A DNA stretch of 64,000 nucleotides, from assembly GCA_025617745.1 (NCBI GenBank), contig CM046864.1, forward strand, positions 930,001-994,000, written 5' to 3'. Positions within the stretch are counted from its first letter, which is position 1, and each line of letters starts with the position of its first letter. Under the pieces are notes generated by a model. That model saw only the letters and a list, made by a program, of their open reading frames with translations. It did not search any database and was not told the DNA's origin. The translations under genes were made by a program, and so were the position numbers. This DNA is from Heliocidaris erythrogramma (taxonomy: Eukaryota; Echinodermata; Echinoidea; Camarodonta; Echinometridae). Of this stretch, positions 54,643 through 63,606 are shown piece by piece.

Positions 54643-56471
54643 ATATAGACGAATGTATGACTGGAGATGACGATTGTGACGCTAATGCTACATGTAGCAA
54701 CAGGGATGGTAGTTTTGCATGCGCCTGTAATCCTGGATACACTGGTAACGGGACCACTTGTACAGGTAAGCTCTTACTGGTTAATGCTGGTATACAAAGC
54801 TTGATTATCAGTCATTTATACGAGAAGCATTAGATATTTCAAGTCCACTTCCCATCAATTTCTGAGATAGTTTTACCTTGAAAAGTACCTATGAGAGGAA
54901 CCATAATTGCATTGATTCTGATGCTACTTCATCCAGAAGTAGAATTAGGAAAAAAAAATCGAATGTATAAGTTATAAAAATGACTTGTAGTTGATTAATC
55001 TAACTTCCTGGTTAAGCACTTCCTGGTTAATGCTGGTATACAAAGTCTGATTATCAATCATTTATGTGAGAAGCATTAGATATTTCAAGTCCACTTCCCA
55101 TCAATTTCTGAGATAGTCTTACTTTGAAAAGTAGCTATGCAGGACCAATATTTGCAATGTTTCTGATGCTACTTCATCCAGAGTTAGAATTAGAAGAATC
55201 GAGTGCATAACTTATAAAAATGACTTGTAGTTCATTAGTCTATTTTTATGAATCTTTTCTTGTTGTTACCTACCTCTACTTCATGTTTGTAGATATAGAC
55301 GAATGTATGACTGGAGATGACGATTGTGACGCTAATGCTACATGTAGCAACAGCGCTGGTAGTTTTGCATGCGCCTGTAATCCTGGATACACTGGTAACG
55401 GGATCACTTGTACAGGTAAGCACTTCATGGTTAATGCTGGTATACAAAGCTTGATTATCAATCATTAATATGAGAAGCATTAGATATTTCAAGCCCACTT
55501 CCCATCAGTTTCTGTGATAGTTTTACCTTGAAAAGTACCTATGAGAGGAACCATAATTGCATTGATTCTGATGCTACTTCATCCAGATGTAGAATTAGAA
55601 AAAGAAAATCGAATGTATAAGTTATAAAAATTACTTGTAGTTGATTAATCTAACTTCCTGGTTAAGCGCTTCCTGGTTAATGCTGGTATACAAAGTCTGA
55701 TTATCAATCATTTATATGAGAAGCATTAGATATTTCAAGTCCACTTCCCATCAATTTCTGAGATAGTCTTACTTTGAAAAGTAGCTATGCAGGAACCATA
55801 ATTGCATTGTTTCTGATGCTACTTCATCCAGAGTTAGAAGGGGAAAAATCGAGTGTAGAACTTATGAAATTTACTTGTAGTTTTCTTTCTCCAATTTTAT
55901 GAATCGTTTTTTGTTGTTACCTACCTCTGCCTCATGCTTGTAGATATAAACGAATGTATGACTGGAGATGACGATTGTGACGCTAATGCTACATGTAGCA
56001 ACAGCGCTGGTAGTTTTGCATGCGCCTGTAATCCTGGATACACTGGTAACGGGACCACTTGTACAGGTAAGCACTTCCTGGTTAATGCTGGTATACAAAA
56101 TTTGATTATCAATCATTTATATAAGAAGCATTAGATATTTGAAGGCCACTCCCCATCAATTTCTGATATAGTCTTACTTTGAAAAGTAGCTATGCAGGAA
56201 CCATAATTGCATTGTTTCTGATGCTACTTCATCCAGAGTTAGAATTAGAAAAATCGAGAGTATACCTTATGAAAATGACTTGTAGTTTTCTTTATCCAAC
56301 TTTATGAATCTTTTTTTGTTGTTACCTACCTCTACCTCATGTTTTTAGATATAGACGAATGTATGACTGGAGATGACGATTGTGACGCTAATGCTACATG
56401 TAGCAACAGCGCTGGGAGTTTTGCATGCGCCTGTAATCCTGGATACACTGGTAACGGGACCACTTGTACAG
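54643..56471 (+). CDS. cbEGF exons 120-123 (end of the array)
   Basis: Exons start at 54643, 55293, 55944 and 56349. Exonless units precede exons 121 and 122, and follow exon 119. Exon 120 has Arg21. Exon 121 has Ile for Thr38 (NGITC), so its second sequon is lost; it is the only intact exon where I see this. Exon 122 is DINEC/Ala22. Exon 123 (56349-56471) is an ordinary Ala22 domain with a GTAAGC donor and is the last cbEGF exon in the window. Array-like intron sequence continues to about 56,710 and then stops. Confidence 0.9.
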
Positions 56472-56710
56472 GTAAGCACTTCCTGGTTAATGCTGGTATA
56501 TAAAGTTTGATAATCAATCATTAACATGAGAAGCATTAGATATTTCAAACCCACTTCCCATCAATTTCTAAGATAGTCTTACCTTGAAAAGTACCTATGA
56601 GAGGAACCATAATTGCATTGTTTCTTATGCTACTTCATCCAGAGTTAGAATTAGAGAAATCGAGTGTATAACTTATGAAAATAACTTGATGAATCTTTTT
56701 TTTTTGTTTT

Positions 56711-57002
56711 TACTGACTAGTTTTGACGGAATAACCCGAATTATTAGCAATTTGACGCGATATGAATATTCATGACCTCAGCTGCAGGATTGGTGCCTAC
56801 CGTGCTTACCGTTTTGGAAGTATATACCTGTCCCCGGTTTTCCAAAGTTGGGTCTGACTGTCATTGATGTTGCACTGCCTCCGCCAGTTTCTGATTTTGT
56901 CAAGCCTTCCTTTTTGACATTTAAGATTTCGGCATGTTTTTATAGCATAAGTATAGCCATAAAACTAGTACTAGATATAACAGAAGTAAAAAAAAAAAAG
57001 AG

Positions 57003-57053
<51 letters not shown>

Positions 57054-57057
57054 CTCT
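56711..57057. other. Unique sequence and TA microsatellite after the array
   Basis: No gene is recognised. A CAG acceptor-like site lies at about 56,785. An open stretch to about 56,910 ending in PPPVSD faintly recalls the first half of a HYR domain but lacks the CP motif in frame. A pure (TA)n tract covers about 57,005-57,049. Confidence 0.6.
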
Positions 57058-57198
57058 ATATGGTACCTTAGCAGGACAGTGCTTTGTTAGGAGCATTGTC
57101 TGAATGTCCTGCTAATGTCCGCGAGTGTCCTGCTAATGTACAGCAATGCATTGTGACGGAATAAACCTCATTGTTCACTGTCCCGCTAACGTACCATC
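57058..57198. mobile_element. Small inverted-repeat element (MITE-like, 141 bp)
   Basis: The ends are imperfect inverted repeats of about 23 bp: TATGGTACCTTAGCAGGACA at the left, and the complement of GATGGTACGTTAGCGGGACA at the right. GTCCTGCTAATGT is repeated twice inside. It is too short to encode a transposase and is flanked on both sides by TA-rich sequence, a likely target. Superfamily not determined. Confidence 0.6.
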
Positions 57199-57284
57199 CA
57201 GTGATATATATATATATTTATAAATAAATATAAAAAAATATATTTATATAAATATAGTTCTGCTTCGGACTTGCAAAGTTATAG

Positions 57285-57402
57285 AAAAAATAGGAATGAA
57301 AAGTCCGTATACAATGAAAAAATTTCGGCCATAGGCCTTCATCTGATGAAGGCATATGGCCGAAAATTCGAATTTTTTCATTGTATACGGACTTTTCATT
57401 CC

Positions 57403-57408
<6 letters not shown>
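57285..57408. repeat. Long near-perfect hairpin (foldback element)
   Basis: Two arms of about 60 bp face each other around CTTCATCTGATGAAG. The outer part (AATGAAAAGTCCGTATACAA) is exact in both arms; the inner part pairs CGGCCATAGGCCTTC with GAAGGCATATGGCCG. The right arm has a few extra bases forming a small AAAATTCGAATTTT palindrome. TA repeats lie on both sides (57,204-57,256 and 57,408-57,437). The layout suggests a non-autonomous foldback element in TA-rich DNA. Confidence 0.75.
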
Positions 57409-57440
<32 letters not shown>

Positions 57441-57582
57441 GCAACTGACAACGTGGATAGCAATTTCACTGTTATCTGCTCTCGCACATCTGTTGACAAT
57501 TTTTCGTTCTTAAAAACTACTGTTACGTATGAAGAGGCTGCTGGAAACATGGGCGAGTGCAACTTTGTGGTCACGGTAACGG
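57441..57582 (+). CDS. Partial HYR (hyalin repeat) domain exon or exon remnant
   Basis: The translation starts ATDNVDSNFTVICS and ends with TTVTYEEAAGNMGECNF then VVTVTG, which is the second half of a HYR domain (family pattern ATDN, C, TTVTY.A.D.AGN, C.F.V.V). It ends in phase 1 at a GTATGT donor at 57,583, the same phase as the EGF exons, so it could belong to the same gene. The problem is the 5' side: a (TA)n tract touches the first recognised codon and the nearest AG is about 90 bp upstream, inside the foldback hairpin. The first half of the domain is not found. Either the domain is split over two exons or the exon has been damaged by repeat insertion. Confidence 0.5.
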
Positions 57583-59233
57583 GTATGTGAATTACTGCAT
57601 TGGAATTTAGGATGTCCTCTCCCTAGCCATAATAAAATATTCTGAAAATAGTAAATACATATCAAACATTCATACCCAGAAAAAAAGTTGCTATTTTCTT
57701 TCCCAAGAAAATACATGTATAAGGATAATACTTCAAAAATATATGACCCTGCGCCACGGTTTCAGGCAGAAGTCACAAGTCAAAAAGTTTATTTTATATG
57801 CTCTAGGCCAAAGTCAACATGTTTATACCCATTTAGTTAAAACGCATATGTGCAAGGAGCTTTTTTTCACAGAAATGCAATTACCAAACTCCCCAAAAGG
57901 CAACGCCTTAATTTGCATAGAGAAAAGAGAATTCAGGGACCGTGAAACAGCATTTTGAAACTGTGTTTCATAACTGTTTCAAAACCCTGAGTTTGGTTTC
58001 GCAATAACTCATTGTACGATAATCCGCGAACAGGTGGCAAAGCCAACACAATCACATTCATGTGATAGTGTTCATGTTAAGAATTCGGATCCTTTAAACT
58101 CTTTTCATAAACTTAACCAGCATGATAAGAATTCGGATCAATTTTCCTGCCCTTGAAGAAGAACAAAACAAGACAAGCATTTAAGCGGGATGGGGGCGTG
58201 AAAAGAGCTCCCTTTGTTCATTTTCAACCAAGAATCAATATCGCTAAGAGGCATAGGGCGCAGTGTTTTCACCCGGCCCGTCAGCATGGTCAGGGTATGT
58301 TCTATTCAACCTTAATCCACCTTGTCCATTCAAAACAGCATGGTGAAATGTTTCACAAGTGATAAGTAGATGGAAGGAAAAACAAAGAAAACATAATGAA
58401 ACTTTACAAATGAAGACAGACATCGTTTGCTTTAGCACCTTATTGTTTGCTAGATCAAGAAATACCTCCTTGGCTAGATCGACCACACCATGCACACAGC
58501 GAAATCGACTGCTTGCAATTGCTAACTCAGGCTGTTGTCCACATCTACCGACTGTTTTTAGAACTTATAAATGAACATAGCATATTACAAAACGGCGCGG
58601 TAATTTTTTAAAAGCCACGGTCAATCCATGGCGTATATACTACTGCACCAACGGTGTTTAATGCTAAGGTGTAGAGACAGATTTTGAAGAGAGTCGGATT
58701 TTGTTCATAGGGTTGTGTATTATGTGCGACCCTCGCTGAGTTCGCTCGTCGTGTTATGACGTCATAGAATCACTCCGTAGAGTGGTCGTTGAAGAGCGAG
58801 CTTTGCTCAAGCTGATATTGTTCATGGTAAGAATGTATGTATGTAGATTGTTTAATGTTATCCACTCCGAAGTCTTTCCTTCCGCTTACTTTCAACCAAA
58901 TTTGTCCATCATTGTTTTCTGTTTTGGAAGGGGGATGAAAAAACCCCTTGCATGTATGTGGACGTTGCCGTTGGTCATAGGCATAGCGGGTGTCGCTGTT
59001 ACACGTCCCATAACAGTAGTATTTTCCCATTTTCTGACCTTTGTTTGAACAGTTAGTACGCTCGAAATATTGAATAGTATGTTGAAAAAGATATCCAAAC
59101 TTTTATTTAATATTCTGTTCAAATAATGCAACAAATAGTTCAATAGCGAACAAAGGGTAGTAGTTGCACGGTGAAACACGATCCCGCCGGTCACCGTTGT
59201 TTGTCCAACCCTCTTATTACGTAATCCGGTTTA
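57583..59233. other. Non-coding stretch, no gene recognised
   Basis: Reading frames here are short, overlap on both strands and resemble no family I know. Small items: AAGAATTCGGATC occurs twice (about 58,079 and 58,126), and a perfect cAMP-response-element palindrome TGACGTCA is at 58,757-58,764. Neither is enough to call a promoter. It may be an intron downstream of the HYR-like piece. Confidence 0.5.
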
Positions 59234-59652
59234 AAGGTCTGTGCACACTATACGATCGACTACGATCCGATTTTTGGAAAATTATTGCAATAGCATTAAA
59301 TATAGGCAGTTTAACCAGTGAAAGATAGCTGATTCAGGTTCTGAACAATAATATGAATACTCAACATAGGAATTTGGTGAGATGTCAGCCTTATATCCGG
59401 GATAAGGGCCAAATCAGTTTCAAATCGTAGACAATCGCATGACTGCTCTGACGTCACTACGATTCGGAGCCGATTTGGCCTTTCCTCCAACTGGAATGCT
59501 CGTAATAGCCTGTAATTTCGATTTGACTATCTATGTAACTATTCTGAACCTCAATCAAACATATCTAATGTGTTTAAGTGTTTATATCTAATGCTATAAC
59601 ATTTTCTTTCAAAATCGGAGCGTAGACCGATCGTATAGTGTGCGGTGGGCTT
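59234..59652. mobile_element. MITE-like element with about 40-bp terminal inverted repeats
   Basis: Left end AAGGTCTGTGCACACTATAC then GATCGACTACGATCCGATTTT; the right end reads as the complement of CCGCACACTATACGATCGGT then CTACGCTCCGATTTT. A second inverted repeat is nested in the middle (59,407-59,430 against 59,457-59,480; GGCCAAATC / GATTTGGCC with ATCGTAG / CTACGAT inside). TTTA flanks both ends and may be the target duplication. There is no coding frame. This is a non-autonomous DNA transposon, superfamily undetermined. Confidence 0.75.
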
Positions 59653-60503
59653 TACGAAACTGGCCTATTGAAAAGTAACACGATTCCCCGTTATTTTGTT
59701 TGAGGAACCTTCATGATGCTTTAAAAGAGGCGCACTCTGAAAAATAAAAAATGCACCTTCATAAGAAATAAGTCACTTTAGCAATAGTGTAACTTTCGAG
59801 CTAAAAAAAAATGACATGAAATCTTTAAAACACGAACTAAGCTTTAATAATGTCCTTTCCATTTTTAAGGAAATCTTACGAGTTGGAAACTATATTGTTT
59901 GGCATATAAATCAAATAATTAATACCCCCCCCCCCCCCTTCCCCAGAGAAAGTTTAGGTCGACTGTTTCAATGTTGAATTTTAGCAGACGGGTGTTTTAT
60001 TTCACCGATTAAATGCCAATTATTGGTGAAGAAATGCCACTTTCGAAAGTATATGGGACCCCTCCTGATGTGAAATCCCCTTCAAGAAAAAAGGAGTTAC
60101 CCTTTGTTTAAGAAATATATATATAGGCATGTTTTTTTTAAAAGAAGTCGCTCGGTTTTGCTAAAAATGTCATTGGTTTGGAAATTTGAACTGAAGAATC
60201 CGAAAACCAAATCTCTGAACATTCTTTTGGGCTTTGTCATTTGCAATTGCACTCATGCCGTCTCGGGTGCATAAAAAAGAAACAAGCTTTGTTTTTTTCT
60301 TCTATATTAAAGATCGCATTCCATCAAAATAAATATTGGCTTAATACTTATTATAGCATAGATGGCATAAATTAAACAAGGTTATCCAAATTCAACGCTT
60401 GAAAACATTTGAAGTAATGATTATTATCAATTATAAAACGGTAAAATACAGCCCCCGATATAGCAGCTGAAGAGCTCCTCGAACGCTGCTGAGATGTGTG
60501 ACG
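59653..60503. other. Non-coding stretch with a 14-C tract
   Basis: No gene is recognised. A run of 14 C lies at 59,925-59,938, followed by TTCCCC. The rest is AT-rich without a clear repeat. Confidence 0.5.
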
Positions 60504-61030
60504 ACACACCAGGGACAAGTCCTGTCTAAGCAGACGATGTCCCATAACATCTTACACATATTTCAGTGCCTGTTTTGTCATCTCCTCTTCACTTATTTCT
60601 CTTACTTGACTAGCGTCAGTCTTAATGTTAGTCTGTTGCCTCACTCTTAACTTCGTGTATGGTATTATTTTGATGAAAAATGCAGCGTTAAAAAAATAAA
60701 GGAATCAGTCACTTGTAAACAAAATAAGACGCCATTGTATTTTCAGCTGCTTGCACCGGGGCATGTTCGGCGTTTCAAGAGGGAACGAATACCATCCGTG
60801 CTATTATTCGGAGGGCTTTTCAATTTGAAAGTGGGGTTTATTTTATTGATCATTGACCCTTCTCCTGTGTATTTACAATCAAACGGTTTTAGTTTCACTT
60901 TTCCTTTCGTGTGAAATAAGGTCATGTTTAAATATACCAAACTCTTTATAATTTGATAAATAATTGCATTGCAATTACGTTCATTCATTATAGGACGTCG
61001 TCTGCTTAAGCAGGATCGATCCCTAGTGTG
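60504..61030. mobile_element. Second MITE-like inverted-repeat element
   Basis: Left arm 60,504-60,548 and right arm 60,989-61,030 are imperfect inverted repeats sharing CTTAAGCAGACGACGTCCTAT-type sequence (left TCTAAGCAGACGATGTCCCAT) and CCAGGGA / CTAGGGA. TGTGACGACA occurs just outside both arms in the same orientation. About 440 bp of interior has no convincing coding frame. Exact ends are uncertain. Confidence 0.6.
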
Positions 61031-61673
61031 ACGACATCAAAACATCGCTATATTTCTGGCGAATCCTCGGATATTCCAGATGCTTAGAAGAGCTTTTATT
61101 TATGTTGTTTTTTATAATCATCAGATACGCAGTTGACATAAAACTTATACGATTACCATCTGTAAGCTTCCCAGTTTCTAGTGATACATTAATTGCCATA
61201 TTTGTGATTTTCTTTGCATAGCTACTTTAAAGCAAATTGATTTTATAAACAGGGGATAATCTTCTGTACCTGAAAATACGCTTTCCATGTAATAGAAAGC
61301 GTAGTAATTTGAAAGATCAAAATAGATCAAAACAAAAGAATCGGTATGCCATGAACTAAGGCACTCTTTGAACGCACCTTTTAAGAAAGCGGCGGATTAT
61401 TTATTTTGAGAAAGCTGAATTAAAAGGGAAATACAACCTTATTTTTTTTCTATTGATGTTATATGAAGCGTAACTTGCTGGTTAATTTGATACCACATTT
61501 AGCATAATTTGACAGCTATGAAGAAAGTTATAGAATGATGATCCCCCAAACACGTCGTCTGCTGCACATGCATGGCGGCCGCCATTTTCTATGTTTGCAG
61601 TGGACTTAGTCCACGAATGACGTGGACAATTGTGGACAATTCCTAGCCTAGATTCTATCCTTTTTTCTTCTTA
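61031..61673. other. Non-coding stretch
   Basis: No gene is recognised. Near 61,575 there is a 14-bp palindrome ATGGCGGCCGCCAT that includes a YY1-like GCCGCCATTTT, followed by GTGGACTTAGTCCAC and two copies of GTGGACAATT. A promoter is possible but no exon is seen beside it. Confidence 0.45.
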
Positions 61674-61760
61674 TGCCTCCGCCCACCGAAGGTGGGTGCC
61701 GGAGGCATTATGTTTTCGGGTTGTCCGTCCGTCCGTCCGTCCGTGAGTCTGTCCGTCCGC
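61674..61760. repeat. GC-rich hairpin followed by a (GTCC)n tract
   Basis: TGCCTCCGCCCACC and GGTGGGTGCCGGAGGCA form an imperfect hairpin (61,674-61,707). It is followed by GGGTT and five GTCC units (61,723-61,744), with more GTCC shortly after. From memory this combination is widespread in marine invertebrate genomes. It forms the start of the minisatellite that follows. Confidence 0.7.
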
Positions 61761-61767
61761 ACTTCTC

Positions 61768-62501
61768 GTTACTGCGATATCTCAAGAACTGTTTGAGGTA
61801 ATAACTTCAAACTTGGTACTAGTATGTATCCCCATAGAAAGAGGAACTGATTAGATTTTGGGGTAGGTAGGTCAAAGTTCAGAGGTCACAGAGGTCAATT
61901 TACATGAAATTACATGAAATTACTGGTTTTAGCCTCGTTACTGCGATATCTCAAGAACTGTTTGAGGTAAGAACTTCAAACTTGGTACCAGTATGTATCC
62001 CCATAGAAAGAGGAACTGATTAGATTTTGGGGTAGGTAGGTCAAAGTTCAGAGGTCACAAAGGTCAATTTACATGAAATTACATGGAATTACTGGTTTTT
62101 AGCACCGTTACCGCGATATCTCAAGAACTATCTGAGGTGAGAACTTCAAACTTGGTACCAGTTTGTATCCCCATAGAAAGATGAACTGATTAGATTTTGG
62201 GGTAAGTAGGTCAAAGGTCAGAGGTCACAGAGGTCAATTTACATGAAATTACATGAAATTACTGGTTTTTAGCCTCGTTACTGCGATATCTCAAGAACTG
62301 TTTAAGGTAAGAACTTCAAACTTGGTACCAGTATGTATCCCCATAGAAAGAGGAACTGATTAGATTTTGGGGTAGGTAGGTCAAAGTTCAGAGTTCACAG
62401 AGGTCAATTTACATGAAATTACATGAAATTACTGGTTTTTAGCCTCGTTACTGCGATATCTCAAGAACTGTTTGAGGTAAGAACTTCAAACTTGGTACTA
62501 G
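61768..62501. repeat. 170-bp minisatellite, 4.3 copies
   Basis: Copies begin with GTTACTGCGATATCTCAAGA at 61,768, 61,937, 62,107 (one base differs), 62,277 and 62,447, a period of 169-170 bp. Each contains AACTTCAAACTTGGTAC, CATAGAAAGAGGAACTGATT and a doubled ACATGAAATT. The fifth copy stops after CTTGGTACTAG, exactly where the LTR element begins. Confidence 0.9.
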
Positions 62502-62901
62502 TGTAGGGACTTATTTTGAACTTCTTTACTCCTTCCCATTTATTTCCATGATTCATCCCTTTCATACCAATAGATGATCCCTCATTTTATATTCACCCTT
62601 TTTCAACCTGATTGGTTGCAGTGACCACCAGTTGCGGTCAAGCTTAGATAATAATTTGCATATAGGTTGAATAGTCAGTATATATCTTTGTGTGTTTGTT
62701 TGAATATTCAAGAACCCTTTGTAATATGATTTATGAATATAGATGTCCTCTTCTAATTTGCATGGAATGTTAGAATGCAGCAAGGCATCTTGTACATTAA
62801 AAAGCTGGGAGTTAGCCAGTAGATCTGAACCTGTGAACATGTCTGCTGTGCTGCCTCTGTGTTTAGAGTGTTAGGAATTGTTAAGAACCCAAGACACTAC
62901 A
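62502..62901 (+). repeat. 5' long terminal repeat
   Basis: The left edge is fixed by the break in the minisatellite and by TGTAGGGAC. The right edge is fixed by GACACTACA directly before the primer-binding site. TGTAG and CTACA are short inverted ends typical of LTRs. Confidence 0.82.
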
Positions 62902-62902
62902 C

Positions 62903-62920
62903 TGGTGGCAGCGGTGTTTT
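62903..62920 (+). other. Primer-binding site
   Basis: TGGTGGCAGCGGTG lies one base after the LTR and begins with the TGG expected to pair with a tRNA 3' CCA. The tRNA species was not determined. Confidence 0.7.
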
Positions 62921-62984
62921 CTAGCCCTCTTCTACCCCAGAGCTTCAGGCAGCTTAATCCAGCAGCAGTTGATAGTGAAATATT

Positions 62985-63072
62985 TTCACCCCTCTTCGGA
63001 TGATTTACGCCCTGCTTTGGTTGATTTGCATCCTACTTCGAGTGATTTATTTCACCCTTCTTCGGAGTTGGT
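62985..63072 (+). repeat. Short degenerate repeats in the retrotransposon leader
   Basis: Four degenerate units of about 21-24 bp follow each other: CCCCTCTTCGGATGATTTA, CCCTGCTTTGGTTGATTTG, TCCTACTTCGAGTGATTTA and CCCTTCTTCGGAG. No coding role is seen. Confidence 0.65.
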
Positions 63073-63606
63073 GAGATTTTGGACTAGAATCGTGCAGTAT
63101 TCATGTGGATCCATGTTGGCAGCATGAAACCTGAATAGATTCTACATTTCATACTCATAGTGAATTAGATGTGTTCTTACTCAAGTTTGTGAAGGCTTGC
63201 ATCACAAGACTGACTAAGATATTGGTGAGTCACTTAGCTTTAATTCCTGTTCACACATTCACCCTCCATCGTTTGACATCGATAGTTGAGTGTGATTTTT
63301 GGATGAATTTTCCATTATCTTGCAAACCAGGGTTAGATTCAGTCATTCGACATTGTGCAAGAGCTCTCCCTTCATCATTTGTCAAACAAATGTAATTAGG
63401 ATATAGTTTCCTTCTATTGCATGACAAAATCTTATTACCAATTCTTCAATGGGCAAGAGACCTCCCTTCTTCATTTATACAATATAATTGGGAATATATT
63501 TGCGATAGTCTTCATAGACGTATGGCAATTTAGTATTTTGTCTTTGGTTATACTGCCATACTTCCTCCTTCAACGCTAATATTTTGCTGCTACATACCCT
63601 ACCATC

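Larger units (their letters stand above)
1..56710 (+). repeat. Tandem array of about 143 exon-intron units encoding calcium-binding EGF domains
   Basis: A head-to-tail repeat with a period of about 405 bp fills this stretch and continues beyond the left edge. The exon is 123 nt, from the base after the acceptor AG to the base before GTAAGC, and encodes 41 residues. Numbering from the first Asp: cysteines at 5, 12, 18, 27, 29 and 40; the Ca-binding start DIDEC (variants DINEC, DVDEC); the Asp/Asn hydroxylation motif C-x-N-x4-F-x-C-x-C at 18-29; sequons N15-A-T and N36-G-T; and the O-fucose pattern C2-x4-T-C3. No cysteine is changed in any of the 122 intact copies I read. C6 is followed by one Thr before the next DIDEC, the class I (fibrillin-type) linker. 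Both flanking introns are phase 1, since GAT for the first Asp is split G|AT. Family: cbEGF extracellular matrix or receptor protein, member not identified. An assembly artefact in copy number is possible. Confidence 0.93.

Noticed and set aside
235-56471. EOGT O-GlcNAc site between C5 and C6
   Set aside because: The loop C-N-P-G-Y-T-G-N-G-T-T-C is two residues longer than the usual C-x-x-G-x-T-G-x-x-C pattern.
225-56517. Plus-strand frames starting ATGTTTGTAG or ATGTTTTTAG as separate small genes
   Set aside because: The ATG lies in the intron just before the acceptor and the stop lies in the next intron; the coding part is only the 123-nt exon.
212-56554. Minus-strand frames of 61-107 residues in most units
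   Set aside because: They lie antisense to the conserved EGF exons, repeat only because the DNA repeats, and match no family I know.
1-56710. CRISPR-like regular repeat and spacer pattern
   Set aside because: Unit length (about 405 bp), similar 'spacers', splice signals and EGF coding make this a eukaryotic exon array.
56785-56910. First half of a HYR domain before the TA tract
   Set aside because: PPPVSD and a CP dipeptide exist but in different frames, and PPPVSD would duplicate the ATDN segment found at 57,441; too weak to call.
58757-58764. cAMP-response element as promoter evidence
   Set aside because: A single 8-bp palindrome with no start site, exon or other promoter signal nearby.
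58153-59194. Several frames of 69-100 residues on both strands
   Set aside because: They overlap each other, have no splice or domain support and no recognisable family.
60743-60988. Minus-strand 81-residue frame
   Set aside because: It lies inside the inverted-repeat element and resembles no transposase or known protein.
62562-62840. Minus-strand 92-residue frame
   Set aside because: It lies within the LTR and antisense to the element; no support as a gene.
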